64,000 bases of DNA from Afipia sp. 1NLS2 (GTDB lineage: Bacteria; Pseudomonadota; Alphaproteobacteria; Rhizobiales; Xanthobacteraceae): assembly GCF_000178995.1 (NCBI RefSeq), contig NZ_ADVZ01000004.1, positions 124,001 to 188,000 on the forward strand, in the 5' to 3' direction. Below are positions 25,571 to 35,480 of the stretch, piece by piece; position 1 is the stretch's first letter; each line of letters begins with the position of its first letter. The position numbers and the translations under genes are program-made. The notes below the pieces were generated by a model. It was not told the DNA's origin. It searched no databases and saw only the letters and a list, made by a program, of their open reading frames with translations.

Positions 25571-26224
25571 TCAGCTCTTGAGCAGCGGGTCGATCATGCC
25601 CTTGAAGCTGTCGAAGGAGGTTTCGCCCTTCACCAGCTTGCCGTTGATGAAGAAGCTCGGCGTGGAGTCGATCTTCAGCGTCTTGTTGGCGTATTCACGG
25701 TCGGCGAGGATGCCCTTCTGCACCGTGAGGTCGTCCTGCACGCAGGCCTTGATCATCGCCTCGCTGAAACCGGCCTGCTTGCCGACGCGGTTGATGGTCT
25801 CGAATGCCTGGGTCTGCAGGTCGGCCTGCTGGTTGAACAGGATGCTGATAATGGCGAAGTACTTGTTCGAATCGTCCTTGGCGACGCAGCGCGCCAGCGC
25901 GGAGGCGGCGAGCGCGACCTGATCGAGCGGGAATTCGCGGAAGATGAACTTTACTTTGCCGGTGTCGATATAGGCCGACTTGAGCTGCGGGAAGACTTCC
26001 TTCTCGAACGCCGCGCAATGCGGGCAGGTCATCGAGGCGTATTCGATGATCGTCACCGGTGCGTCCTTGGAGCCGAGCGCCATGTCGCCGAGCGTGCTCG
26101 GCTTGGCGATCTGCGCCGGCTCCTGTGCGACGGCCATCGAGATCAGTTTCCAGGGCGATACGCCGATCGCGGCCGCGGTGCCTGCGAAAGCCAGAGCGGT
26201 ATTGAAGGTACGGCGCGTAATCAT
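25571..26224 (-). CDS. DsbA-family thiol-disulfide protein
   Basis: A 217-residue periplasmic thioredoxin-fold protein. The N-terminus (ITRRTFNTALAFAGTAAA) resembles a Tat signal. The active site is CPHC in 'YASMTCPHCAAFEKEVFPQL', and the cis-Pro loop is 'STPSFFINGKLVKG'. These proteins oxidise or isomerise disulfides in exported proteins. The ATG at 26224 begins the signal sequence; the longer frame overlaps the DUF721 gene. Confidence 0.92.
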   Translation of the reverse strand: MITRRTFNTALAFAGTAAAIGVSPWKLISMAVAQEPAQIAKPSTLGDMALGSKDAPVTIIEYASMTCPHCAAFEKEVFPQLKSAYIDTGKVKFIFREFPLDQVALAASALARCVAKDDSNKYFAIISILFNQQADLQTQAFETINRVGKQAGFSEAMIKACVQDDLTVQKGILADREYANKTLKIDSTPSFFINGKLVKGETSFDSFKGMIDPLLKS

Positions 26225-26336
26225 CGCTGGAAACTCCGGATTGGCGTTGCGCGGCAGCCGCGCGGATGAGGGTTGTCTGCTAGCTTGAAACCGCAATTGT
26301 GGCAATGCCGGGGGCATCACGCCCGCTTGGAAGGCG

Positions 26337-26816
26337 TCAATTTCGCTTGATCGAGGCGCCGAGCCGCGCGATCGCGGTGCGCAGATTGTCGTCGTCCACG
26401 GCCTCCAGATCGCGGGCCTCCTCGGCCACGGCTGCCTCGCTGGGCGGCTTTTTGGTCTTTCGCTTTTCCCGGTGGACGAGCGGCGCCTGCCGGAGCGCGA
26501 TCTTGCCGACCGCATTCCAGCCGAAGAAGCGATTCACCCGTTCCAGAATGACGGTCGAGGAATGCTGGATTTCCAGCGCGCGCGGCCCTTCCACGCGCAG
26601 GATCAGCGTGGCCGGGATTTCCGGCTGGCCTTCGATGGGACGCTGCCACTGGATTTTCAAAGGCTCGGCATAGGCGGCGATGTCGCGGCCGACGATCTCG
26701 CTCCAGCGCGTCACCAACTCGCGCGAGGCAAAGCCCTGCCGCTTGAAGGCATCGTTGAAGATGCCCGCGAGAAGCGCGGATAACGGCTTGGAGGTGAGCG
26801 GGCCGGGCTTGCTCAT
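26337..26816 (-). CDS. DUF721 (DciA-like) protein
   Basis: A 159-residue DUF721 protein. The domain covers residues about 10-110, with 'RWSEIVGRDIAAYAEPLKIQW' and 'LILRVEGPRALEIQHSSTVILERVNRFFG'. DciA, in the same family, loads the replicative helicase in bacteria that lack DnaC. The C-terminal tail is charged and probably flexible. It is divergent from mutY with a 27-base gap, so the promoters must overlap the coding ends. Confidence 0.85.
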   Translation of the reverse strand: MSKPGPLTSKPLSALLAGIFNDAFKRQGFASRELVTRWSEIVGRDIAAYAEPLKIQWQRPIEGQPEIPATLILRVEGPRALEIQHSSTVILERVNRFFGWNAVGKIALRQAPLVHREKRKTKKPPSEAAVAEEARDLEAVDDDNLRTAIARLGASIKRN

Positions 26817-26843
26817 GATTGCCTGGGGTGCCTAAGAAGTCTG

Positions 26844-27953
26844 ATGACCTTATCAGGTGCGGCGCGGCGAAACAAAGTCACGGCATCCGGTCCGGAGAAA
26901 TCCGTGCCGCGCGCGGAACTGCTGCTGCGTTGGTACGATCGTCATCGCCGGTTGCTGCCATGGCGTGCGCTGCCGGGAGAGACACCCGATCCCTACCGGG
27001 TGTGGCTGTCGGAGATCATGTTGCAGCAGACCACCGTGAAGGCGGTCGGCCCATACTTTCTGAAATTCATCGACCGCTGGCCAAACGTCACCCACATGGC
27101 GGCGGCGTCCCTTGATGATGTGCTTCGGATGTGGGCGGGGCTCGGCTACTATTCGCGGGCGCGCAATCTTTACGCCTGTGCTGTGGCGGTGGCGCGCGAG
27201 CATGGCGGCGCGTTTCCCGACAGCGAAGAAGGGCTGCGCGAACTGCCCGGCATCGGCCCCTATACGGCGGCGGCGATTGCGGCGATCGCGTTCGGGCGGC
27301 AGACCATGCCGGTGGACGGCAACATCGAGCGCGTGGTGTCGCGACTTTATGCAGTGGAAGATGAACTGCCAAAAGCTAAGCCCGAGATTCAGCGGCTGGC
27401 GACGACGCTGCTCGGCACCTCGCGCGCGGGCGATTCCGCGCAGGCGCTGATGGATCTCGGCGCCACGATCTGCACGCCGAAGAAGCCAGCCTGCGCGCTG
27501 TGTCCGCTGAACGATAATTGTCTCGCGCGCATTCGCGGCGAGCAGGAGACATTTCCGCGCAAGGCGCCGAAGAAGACCGGCGCGTTGCGGCGAGGTGCTG
27601 CGTTTATCGTTATGCGTGGCGATGAGGTGCTGGTGCGCACGCGGCCCGAAAAAGGTCTGCTCGGCGGCATGACCGAAGTGCCGGGTTCGGACTGGCTTGT
27701 CGCACATGATGAGACGATTGCGCGTGCTCAGGCCCCCGCCGTGAAAGGTCTTGCGCGCTGGCACCGCAAGACCGGGACTGTGACGCATGTGTTCACGCAC
27801 TTTCCATTGGAGTTGTCCGTTTATGTGGGCAAAGTAGCGTCGCGAACCAAAGCGCCGCATGGAATGCGCTGGGTGAAAATCGCGACGCTCAAAGACGAGG
27901 CGTTGCCGAACGTGATGCGCAAGGTGATTGCGCACGGACTGGGAGAGAAATGA
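26844..27953 (+). CDS. mutY: A/G-specific adenine DNA glycosylase
   Basis: A 369-residue MutY that removes adenine mispaired with 8-oxoguanine. The HhH-GPD motif is 'LPGIGPYTAAAIAAIAFG' with catalytic Asp in 'VDGNIERV'. The 4Fe-4S loop is CTPKKPACALCPLNDNC (C-X6/7-C-X2-C-X5-C pattern). A C-terminal NUDIX-like domain for 8-oxoG recognition follows residue 230. The N-terminal 15-20 residues are poorly conserved, so the start could be slightly later. The gst stop-start overlap is ATGA. Confidence 0.94.
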   Translation: MTLSGAARRNKVTASGPEKSVPRAELLLRWYDRHRRLLPWRALPGETPDPYRVWLSEIMLQQTTVKAVGPYFLKFIDRWPNVTHMAAASLDDVLRMWAGLGYYSRARNLYACAVAVAREHGGAFPDSEEGLRELPGIGPYTAAAIAAIAFGRQTMPVDGNIERVVSRLYAVEDELPKAKPEIQRLATTLLGTSRAGDSAQALMDLGATICTPKKPACALCPLNDNCLARIRGEQETFPRKAPKKTGALRRGAAFIVMRGDEVLVRTRPEKGLLGGMTEVPGSDWLVAHDETIARAQAPAVKGLARWHRKTGTVTHVFTHFPLELSVYVGKVASRTKAPHGMRWVKIATLKDEALPNVMRKVIAHGLGEK

Positions 27954-28576
27954 AGATGCTTAAACTTTACTACGGGGTTGGAACGTGCGCGCTGGCCTCG
28001 CACATCGCCCTCGAAGAAGCCGGTGCGGATTACACGACCGACCGTATCGACATGAAGGCCAACCAGCAGAACTCACCGGACTATCTTGCGATCAATCCCA
28101 AGGGCCGGGTGCCCGCGCTGGTGACGGATCAGGGCGTGCTGACCGAGACGCCCGCCATTCTCGCTTTCATCGCGCAGAGCTTTCCCAAGGCGAATCTTGC
28201 ACCCCTGAGCGATGCGTTCGCTTTCGCGCAGGTGCAGGCCTTTAACAGCTATCTGTGCTCGGGCGTGCACATTTCCCACTCACACAAGATGCGCGGCGCG
28301 CGCTGGGCGAGCGAGGAGACGTCGTTCGAGGACATGAGACGCAAGGTGCCGGAGAACATGCGCGCCGGCATGGCCATGATCGAGAGCAAGATGCTGCGCG
28401 GGCCGTGGGTGATGGGCGAGAGCTACACCGTCTGCGACCCGTACCTGTTCACGGTCTCAAGCTGGGCGAAGAATGATGGCGTCGATCTTGCGGAATTTCC
28501 GAAGATCACGGCGCATCGCGAGCGCATGAAGGAGCGTCCGGCGGTGCAGAAGGTGCTGGCCGAGCAGAAGGCCTGA
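27950..28576 (+). CDS. Glutathione S-transferase family protein
   Basis: A 208-residue GST. The N-terminal thioredoxin-like domain has 'LKLYYGVGTCALASHIALEEAG', 'NPKGRVPALVTDQGVLTETPAIL' (cis-Pro and GSH-binding Glu-Thr/Ser region). The all-helical C-terminal domain starts near residue 85, with 'YTVCDPYLFTV'. The beta-class motif S/C-A-L suggests a Cys-type enzyme. It overlaps mutY by four bases, suggesting co-transcription. Substrate unknown. Confidence 0.9.
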   Translation: MKMLKLYYGVGTCALASHIALEEAGADYTTDRIDMKANQQNSPDYLAINPKGRVPALVTDQGVLTETPAILAFIAQSFPKANLAPLSDAFAFAQVQAFNSYLCSGVHISHSHKMRGARWASEETSFEDMRRKVPENMRAGMAMIESKMLRGPWVMGESYTVCDPYLFTVSSWAKNDGVDLAEFPKITAHRERMKERPAVQKVLAEQKA

Positions 28577-28601
28577 GGCCTCTGTCCACGAAGGCCAAAT
28601 G

Positions 28602-28631
28602 AAAACGGACGCCGCGAGGCGTCCGTTTTTC
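28602..28631. terminator. Bidirectional intrinsic terminator
   Basis: AAACGGACGCC-GCGA-GGCGTCCGTTTTT forms an 11-bp stem with a GCGA loop, with A and T runs on the two sides. It separates the convergent gst and ccrM genes. Confidence 0.93.
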
Positions 28632-28652
28632 GTTTTCACGATTGTTTGCGGC

Positions 28653-29800
<1,148 letters not shown>

Positions 29801-29864
29801 AGGCGACGCAGTCGGCGACGCGGGACCAACAAATCCGACTTGTCATCACCATGAATGTCCAAGG

Positions 29865-29879
29865 TAAAAATCGACTTAA
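29865..29879 (-). promoter_or_regulatory. Candidate CtrA box upstream of ccrM
   Basis: On the minus strand the sequence is TTAA-GTCGATT-TTTA, close to the CtrA consensus TTAA-N7-TTAA, with one mismatch. It is 82 bases before the ccrM ATG. In Caulobacter CtrA activates ccrM. The match is imperfect. Confidence 0.4.
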
Positions 29880-30169
29880 CTGCGAACATCTTTCGTTGCC
29901 GCAAAAATCATTTCATTGTCGTGGGATCGAAATCGATTCCATCGTGTGCCGCGAACGAAAGAGAATGAACGACGCCACGCTGTGCGGGATGATCGCGCGC
30001 GAGCGGTGTATTCCAGTAGGCCAGTGCACGACTGACCTGTTTCGTTTGACTAGGCAAGAATTGCCGGGGGCGTTAAAATCCGCGTCCGAGCGCAGTCCCT
30101 GTTGCATCATGCAGCAGGCGATTCCCGCCGCCGGCCGTTATGAAGATGTAAGGCCCCGAGGAGAAACCG

Positions 30170-31111
30170 ATGCGTTATGACGATTTCCGCCGCAGCGACG
30201 ATATCGACGACCGGCGCGATGACAGCGGTGGCGGTTTTGGCGGCGGAGGCGGGGGCTTCGGGTTCCCGATGGGCGGCGGCGGCCGCCTTGGCATCGGCAC
30301 GGTGGTGGTGCTCGGCCTGATCGGCTGGGCTGTCGGCATCGACCCGCGCATTCTGATCGGCGGCGCGGAAATCCTCACTGGCGGCGGAGGGGCGCCAAGC
30401 TATCAGAGCGACCGGCCGTCCTCGCAGGCCAAGCGTGGTGCACCGACCGACGAGATGGGCAGCATGATCGCCGGCGTGCTCGGCGAGGTCGACGATCGCT
30501 GGGACGAAATCTTCTCGGCCAGTGGCCGAACCTACAAGGGTCCGCGCATCGTCCTGTTCCGCAACGCCACCAATGGCGGCCGCTGCGGCATGGCGCAATC
30601 GGCGATGGGGCCGTTCTATTGTCCGCCCGACCGGCAGATTTTCCTCGATACCGGCTTCTTCCGCGAGATCGAGACGAAATTCGGTGGCTGTCAGGGGAGC
30701 GCCTGCAAGTTCACCGCTGCCTACATCATCGCGCATGAGGCGGGCCATCACATCCAGAACCTGCTCGGCATCCTCGACAAGGCGCACGCGCTGCAACAGC
30801 AGGCGGGCAGCAAGGCGGAGGCCAATGCGATCCAGGTCAAGGTCGAGTTGCAGGCGGATTGCCTTTCCGGCGTCTGGGTCAATCGCGAGGAGAAGAAGCG
30901 GCCGGGCTTCATCGAGCCGGGCGACATCGACGGCGCGCTGCGCACGGCGTCGGCGATCGGCGACGATACGCTGCAACGGAAGATGCAGGGCCGCGTGGTG
31001 CCGGATTCGTTCACGCATGGCTCGGCCGAACAGCGCAAGCGCTGGTTCATGACCGGCTACCAGCAAGGCAGCGTGGCGGCGTGCAATACTTTCGGCGCGG
31101 GCTCGCTTTGA
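30170..31111 (+). CDS. Neutral zinc metallopeptidase (YpfJ-like)
   Basis: A 313-residue membrane-anchored protein of the putative neutral zinc metallopeptidase family. An acidic, Gly-rich N-terminus (residues 1-40) precedes one membrane segment (about 40-58). The zinc motif is HEAGHH (in 'YIIAHEAGHHIQNLLG'), and the third ligand region is 'VELQADCLSGVW'. Cys pairs in 'GRCGMAQ', 'FYCPPD' and 'GGCQGSACKF' suggest disulfides outside the cytoplasm. Ribosome site CGAGGAG precedes the ATG. moaB begins one base after its stop. Confidence 0.92.
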   Translation: MRYDDFRRSDDIDDRRDDSGGGFGGGGGGFGFPMGGGGRLGIGTVVVLGLIGWAVGIDPRILIGGAEILTGGGGAPSYQSDRPSSQAKRGAPTDEMGSMIAGVLGEVDDRWDEIFSASGRTYKGPRIVLFRNATNGGRCGMAQSAMGPFYCPPDRQIFLDTGFFREIETKFGGCQGSACKFTAAYIIAHEAGHHIQNLLGILDKAHALQQQAGSKAEANAIQVKVELQADCLSGVWVNREEKKRPGFIEPGDIDGALRTASAIGDDTLQRKMQGRVVPDSFTHGSAEQRKRWFMTGYQQGSVAACNTFGAGSL

Positions 31112-31112
31112 G

Positions 31113-31670
31113 ATGACGAGCCTTGATCAGTCGAAGCCATTCATTCCGCTCAACATCGCGGTGCTGACGATTTCGGATTCGCGTTCGCTTGCCGACGACA
31201 AGTCAGGCACGACGCTGGCGGACCGGATCCAGGCTGCGGGGCATCATCTCGCCGCGCGCGAGATCGTTACCGACGACGTTGAAAAGATTCAGGCGCAGTT
31301 GAAACGCTGGATCGCGGACGATGGCGTCGATGTGGTGGTGACGACGGGCGGCACCGGCTTCACCGGGCGCGACGTGACGCCGGAGGCGGTCGAACCACTG
31401 TTCGACAAGCGGATGGATGGATTCTCCATCGCCTTTCATATGCTCAGTCATGCCAAGATCGGAACGTCCACGATCCAGAGCCGTGCGACCGCCGGTGTTG
31501 CGGGCACGACATTCATCTTCGCGTTGCCGGGATCACCGGGCGCCTGCCGCGACGGCTGGGATGGCATCCTCGCGCATCAGCTCGATTACCGCACGCGGCC
31601 GTGCAACTTTGTGGAGATCATGCCGCGTCTCGACGAGCATCTGAAGCGCGGTAAGGCGCAGGCGAAGTAA
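31113..31670 (+). CDS. moaB: Molybdenum cofactor biosynthesis protein B
   Basis: A 185-residue MoaB/Mog-family protein that binds molybdopterin. Motifs are '[20 protein letters not shown]', '[18 protein letters not shown]' and '[14 protein letters not shown]'. MoaB may adenylylate molybdopterin or be a non-catalytic relative, depending on lineage. It is probably co-transcribed with the metallopeptidase gene (one-base gap). The next gene is convergent, one base away. Confidence 0.92.
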   Translation: MTSLDQSKPFIPLNIAVLTISDSRSLADDKSGTTLADRIQAAGHHLAAREIVTDDVEKIQAQLKRWIADDGVDVVVTTGGTGFTGRDVTPEAVEPLFDKRMDGFSIAFHMLSHAKIGTSTIQSRATAGVAGTTFIFALPGSPGACRDGWDGILAHQLDYRTRPCNFVEIMPRLDEHLKRGKAQAK

Positions 31671-31671
31671 C

Positions 31672-32244
31672 TCAAGCGGGCACGAAAATTCGCGTGCGCA
31701 AGATCGCGCGGCCCGAGCGGCCGATCTTCGACAGCAGCTTCGATTCCGCGCTGCGTGCGCCCGGCGCGTAACCGCCGAGCTGGTCGTAATGGTCACGCGC
31801 GATCAACAATCCCTGATTGGCGGAAGGGCCTGTGACTGCGCGGGCGATCTGCTGCATGGCATGCGTGACACCGCCTTCGGCATAGGGCGAGCGTGCGTAG
31901 CGGAAAACACCGGCACGGCGGCGACCGCTGACGCCGACGTTTTCGATGAACTGCGCGGTCTCGTCGATCCAGCCGGATTCGAGCACCGCGCCCGCATGCA
32001 GGAACATCAGCCAGGAGCCGCGTGTGAGTTTGACGCCCGCCGCGATCGCATCGGCGCGCGAGCCATCGAACGTGAGAAAGCGGCAGCCCGCGACATCGGC
32101 GACGCGCGCGATGTCGCCAGCGCCTCCGCGGTCGACCAGCACGACGTCGCGCACCATGCCCGCGGCCGAGCCCGGCACCAGCGCCGAGAGCGTGGCGACC
32201 GTCTCGGACTCATTGCCCTGTGTCGGGATCACGATGCTGATCAT
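31672..32244 (-). CDS. Small family 2-like glycosyltransferase
   Basis: A 190-residue protein with a GT-A start, 'MISIVIPTQGNESETVATLSAL', and 'GSWLMFLHAGAVLESGWIDE' where larger GT2 enzymes have the DxD motif. The usual acidic pair is reduced to a single 'LHAGA' loop, so catalysis is doubtful. The typical GT2 domain is larger, so this may be a compact or regulatory member. It converges with moaB. Confidence 0.7.
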   Translation of the reverse strand: MISIVIPTQGNESETVATLSALVPGSAAGMVRDVVLVDRGGAGDIARVADVAGCRFLTFDGSRADAIAAGVKLTRGSWLMFLHAGAVLESGWIDETAQFIENVGVSGRRRAGVFRYARSPYAEGGVTHAMQQIARAVTGPSANQGLLIARDHYDQLGGYAPGARSAESKLLSKIGRSGRAILRTRIFVPA

Positions 32245-32356
32245 TGGGGCGCGGCTCCACCGTCAAAAGGAACGGCGATGCATTTAGCATTTTGTGTACA
32301 GCTAAAGAACCCCGTCCCATGCAGGGCTCATCGCGGGAGAGATCATATGAGACAGG

Positions 32357-32377
32357 CGAAGCAGATATTCTGCTTCG
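32357..32377. terminator. Short hairpin after DUF3551 copy 1
   Basis: CGAAGCAGA-TAT-TCTGCTTCG is a perfect 9-bp stem 23 bases past the stop of DUF3551 copy 1. There is no strong T-run on the minus strand, so the terminator call is weak. Confidence 0.4.
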
Positions 32378-32399
32378 TCTGCTTCTAATATCTCAAGGC

Positions 32400-32714
32400 C
32401 TACCAGCGGCCGGGTGTGTAGCCGCGGCGATAGATCGGACCGTTGTAGCGATTATAGGCCATGCCGAGCTCGGACGACGGGCCTGCGATATAACCGTAGC
32501 GGCCATCATCGCCGTACGGGTTGTTCATACAGGAGCCGCCAGCCCCGAGCGCGTACGCCTGGCAGGCGGCGTAGGAGTAGAAGTCGCATGAGGCCACCGG
32601 GCTGTCGCTGTCTGTCACACAAACCGTGCCGGCCTTGGCAGGCGTACTGCCCAATGTGGTGAGGCTCGCTGCCGCCAAGCCGAGGGCTGCTGCTGTCAGA
32701 AGATACGTCTTCAT
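32400..32714 (-). CDS. DUF3551 exported protein, copy 1
   Basis: A 104-residue exported protein: signal peptide to about residue 28 (TPAKA), then 'GTVCVTDSDSP', 'SCDFYSYAACQAYA', 'GGSCMNNP' and a C-terminal 'YNRYNGPIYRRGY'. Four conserved Cys probably form two disulfides. DUF3551 proteins are abundant in Bradyrhizobiaceae and unknown in function. The ATG at 32714 has GAGGAGG upstream. A similar gene lies 250 bases upstream. Confidence 0.85.
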   Translation of the reverse strand: MKTYLLTAAALGLAAASLTTLGSTPAKAGTVCVTDSDSPVASCDFYSYAACQAYALGAGGSCMNNPYGDDGRYGYIAGPSSELGMAYNRYNGPIYRRGYTPGRW

Positions 32715-32908
32715 CGAATCCTCCTCGTGAAAAATGCCCCGCCTGTAACGCGGCCGCTCTGTTAAAGCTCCGCTGGGAGAATACCCAAAACGGGTTACAC
32801 AACCCGTGCGGATGCCTGGCTTCTCTTGCGTCAATAGGTGGGGCTACCGATTTCGCGGAGATAAACGCCACGATCGATATGCAGGCGTGGGGGGGGTGGC
32901 AGCACACG

Positions 32909-32946
32909 AAAAAGGGGCGGAACGATATATCGCTCCGCCCCTTCGA
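32909..32946 (-). terminator. Intrinsic terminator between the two DUF3551 genes
   Basis: AAGGGGCGGAACGATATA and TCGCTCCGCCCCTT pair into a long stem, with CCCCTTTTTCG following on the minus strand. It lies 22 bases after the stop of DUF3551 copy 2, so the two genes are probably separate transcripts. Confidence 0.85.
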
Positions 32947-32967
32947 AAAGATCAGCCGGCTGAAAAT

Positions 32968-33294
32968 TCACCAGCGATAGCCGGGTCCGTAATAGCCGCG
33001 ATGATAGATCGGACCATCGTAGCGATTATAGGCCGAACCGAACTCCACCGATGGGCCTTCGATGTAGCCATACTCGCCGTCATCGCCGCGCGGGTTGCGC
33101 ACGCACGAGCCGCCGACACCGCGAGACGACGCCCGGCAGGCGCGGAAGCTGTAAAACTCGCACGAACGATAGGTGCTGGGGCTGTCCTGATCGGTCAGGC
33201 AGACCGTGCCGGCCTTCGCGGGCGTGACGCCTGCCGAGGTGAGGCCCGCTGCCGCCAGGCCGATTGCCGCCGCCGCCAAGAAATATGTCTTCAT
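32968..33294 (-). CDS. DUF3551 exported protein, copy 2
   Basis: A 108-residue paralogue of the gene at 32400. It shares the signal peptide form (ending TPAKA), 'GTVCLTDQDSP', 'SCEFYSFRACRA', 'GGSCVRNPRGDDGEYGYIEGPS' in part, and 'YNRYDGPIYHRGY'. The ATG at 33294 has AAGGAGGATTCG immediately upstream, nearly the same leader as copy 1. The pair looks like an old tandem duplication. Confidence 0.86.
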   Translation of the reverse strand: MKTYFLAAAAIGLAAAGLTSAGVTPAKAGTVCLTDQDSPSTYRSCEFYSFRACRASSRGVGGSCVRNPRGDDGEYGYIEGPSVEFGSAYNRYDGPIYHRGYYGPGYRW

Positions 33295-33374
33295 CGAATC
33301 CTCCTTAATCAATGTCCCGCTGGGCCGACAACGCTGGGTGGGTGCGCGAGGTCCGCTGGGGATGCCATAAAAAT

Positions 33375-33389
33375 GTTCTTGTTTTGTTC
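33375..33389 (+). promoter_or_regulatory. Candidate LexA (SOS) box
   Basis: GTTC-TTGTTTT-GTTC is a perfect match to the alphaproteobacterial LexA consensus GTTC-N7-GTTC. It ends 23 bases before the radical SAM start codon at 33413. DUF3551 copy 2 starts 80 bases to the left and could in principle be affected too. Confidence 0.7.
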
Positions 33390-33412
33390 TGAAGGCAGCT
33401 TATCTTCGGGGC

Positions 33413-34567
33413 ATGACCAGAACCTCGCAAGCTGCGCAGATTCCTTCCCCGTCACCCGTCCCGGCAGGGGCTGTCTCCGACTTCGCCGAGATCGGCGTTG
33501 CCATCGACGCCGCGCGCCGCCGCGGCCGGGGCGCGCAGACCAACGCCAGCGGACGATATGAAACCGAGGCGCGCGCCGCATTCGACGACGGCTGGCAGAG
33601 CCTCGACGAACTGCCGCCGTTCAAGACCAGCGTCGGGATCGACACCGCCCGCAAGGTGATCTCGCGCAACGACTCGCCTGACATCGGCTTCGACCGTTCG
33701 ATCAATCCCTATCGCGGCTGCGAGCACGGCTGCGTGTACTGCTTCGCGCGGCCGACCCATGCCTATCTCGGCCTGTCGCCGGGCCTCGATTTCGAAAGCA
33801 AACTGTTCATGAAGCCGGATGCCCCCGCGCTTCTGGAAAAGGAGCTGACGGCCTCGGGCTACGAGCCGCGCACCATGGCGATCGGCACCAACACCGATCC
33901 CTACCAGCCGATCGAGCGTGAACACAAAATCATGCGCGGTATTCTTGAGGTGCTGGAAAGAACCGGTCATCCGGTCGGCATCGTCACCAAATCGGCGCTG
34001 GTGACGCGCGATATCGACATTCTTTCGCGGATGGCGGAGCGCAATCTCGCCAAGGTGGCGATCTCGGTGACCTCGCTCGATCCGAAACTCGCGCGCACCA
34101 TGGAGCCGCGGGCCTCGACGCCGCCGAAGCGACTGGAAGCGTTGCGGCAACTCTCCGCCGCGGGCATTCCGACCGTGGTGATGACCGCGCCGCTTATTCC
34201 CGCGCTCAACGATTCCGAAATGGAGCGCATTCTCGATGCCGCCGCCCATGCCGGCGTGAAGGAGGCGAACTACACGCTGCTGCGCCTGCCGCTCGAGGTG
34301 CGCGACCTGTTCCGCGAGTGGCTGATTGCGAATTACCCGGACCGTTACCGTCACGTCTTCACGCTGATCCGCGACATGCGCGGCGGCAAGGATTATGATT
34401 CGCAATGGGGCACGCGGATGAAGGGCACCGGGCCGATGGCATGGATGATCGGCCGCCGCTTCGAGATCGCCTGCGAACGGCTGGGGCTCAACCGCAAGCG
34501 GGTGAAACTCTCCACCTCGCATTTCGTGCAGCCGCCGAAAGGCGGAGAGCAACTCGATCTGTTTTGA
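33413..34567 (+). CDS. PA0069-family radical SAM protein
   Basis: A 384-residue radical SAM protein related to spore photoproduct lyase-like enzymes (PA0069 family). The cluster motif is 'NPYRGCEHGCVYCFARPTHAYLG' (split: CEHGCVYC, about residues 103-110). 'TNTDPYQPIERE' and 'VTKSALVTRDIDIL' follow in the barrel. Function in bacteria without spores is unknown; relatives are suspected to work on DNA or tRNA. It sits behind a perfect SOS-type box. Confidence is high for family, low for reaction. Confidence 0.92.
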   Translation: MTRTSQAAQIPSPSPVPAGAVSDFAEIGVAIDAARRRGRGAQTNASGRYETEARAAFDDGWQSLDELPPFKTSVGIDTARKVISRNDSPDIGFDRSINPYRGCEHGCVYCFARPTHAYLGLSPGLDFESKLFMKPDAPALLEKELTASGYEPRTMAIGTNTDPYQPIEREHKIMRGILEVLERTGHPVGIVTKSALVTRDIDILSRMAERNLAKVAISVTSLDPKLARTMEPRASTPPKRLEALRQLSAAGIPTVVMTAPLIPALNDSEMERILDAAAHAGVKEANYTLLRLPLEVRDLFREWLIANYPDRYRHVFTLIRDMRGGKDYDSQWGTRMKGTGPMAWMIGRRFEIACERLGLNRKRVKLSTSHFVQPPKGGEQLDLF

Positions 34568-34649
34568 ACGGGCAGCCTGGCGTTGAATAACGGGCACATC
34601 CGGAAGGTTCCGGCTTGCCGGAGTCGCCCGTTCGTTTCAGTGTCCGGCC

Positions 34650-35414
34650 ATGAGTCGGACCAACCCCCCAGTAAATGAGAAAGCCGCCGCGAAGCCTGCG
34701 AAGGTCACGGCCGCAACGCGTCCGAGCTTCCGCCGCGAGCGCGCGCTCCTGAAGCAGGGCATCTGGCCGGTGGCGGGTTGCGACGAGGTCGGGCGGGGGC
34801 CGCTCGCGGGGCCGGTGGTCGCCGCCGCCGTGATCCTCGATCCCGACCGCATCCCGAAGGGCATCGACGATTCCAAGCGCCTCACCGTGGAAGCGCGCGA
34901 GGCGCTGTTCGAGGAAATCTGCGCAACCGCGATGGTGTCGGTCGCCGCCGCGCCGCCATGGCGGATCGACCGAGACAATATCCTGCGCGCCTCGCTGTGG
35001 GCGCTGGCGCGCGCGGTGCAGGGGCTGCCGCAAGCGCCGCGTCATGTGTTCGTCGATGGCCGCGACAGGATCGATGTACCGTGCGGCTGTGAGCCGGTGA
35101 TCGGCGGCGATGGACTGCTGCTGTCGATCGGTGCGGCCTCGATCGTGGCGAAGGTGACGCGCGACCGCCTGATGTGCCGGCTGGCTCGAGTGCATCCCGA
35201 ATATGGCTTCGATTCGCACATGGGCTACGGCGTGCCCCGGCATCTGGCCGCGCTGGAGCTGCATGGTCCGACGCCGCACCACCGGCGGTATTTCGCGCCC
35301 GTGGCGGCGGCGCATGCCAGGCTCAATGGCGCGGCCGTTCCGCCCGACCTGTCCCAGCTTGAAGCGACGGAAGTCGTGATCGTGGCGGAGGAGGCGGCCG
35401 TTCAGGTTGCCTGA
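34650..35414 (+). CDS. rnhB: Ribonuclease HII
   Basis: A 254-residue RNase HII that cleaves RNA in RNA-DNA hybrids and single ribonucleotides in DNA. The active-site motif is '[17 protein letters not shown]' (D-E pair), with 'DDSKRLT' and '[11 protein letters not shown]' (catalytic Asp). A basic 35-residue N-terminal tail precedes the catalytic domain, as in related bacteria. It lies 82 bases after the radical SAM gene on the same strand. Confidence 0.95.
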   Translation: MSRTNPPVNEKAAAKPAKVTAATRPSFRRERALLKQGIWPVAGCDEVGRGPLAGPVVAAAVILDPDRIPKGIDDSKRLTVEAREALFEEICATAMVSVAAAPPWRIDRDNILRASLWALARAVQGLPQAPRHVFVDGRDRIDVPCGCEPVIGGDGLLLSIGAASIVAKVTRDRLMCRLARVHPEYGFDSHMGYGVPRHLAALELHGPTPHHRRYFAPVAAAHARLNGAAVPPDLSQLEATEVVIVAEEAAVQVA

Positions 35415-35480
35415 TCGGACGCGGGCCTTTATCAAGCGCTGAACGGTCTTTTTGCCCTCCCGCCCCGGTTCGCCCGCGCG

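Noticed and set aside
32347-32388. A 13-codon frame with AGAGATCAT before its ATG
   Set aside because: It coincides with the 9-bp hairpin after the DUF3551 gene; the codons are better explained by the stem.
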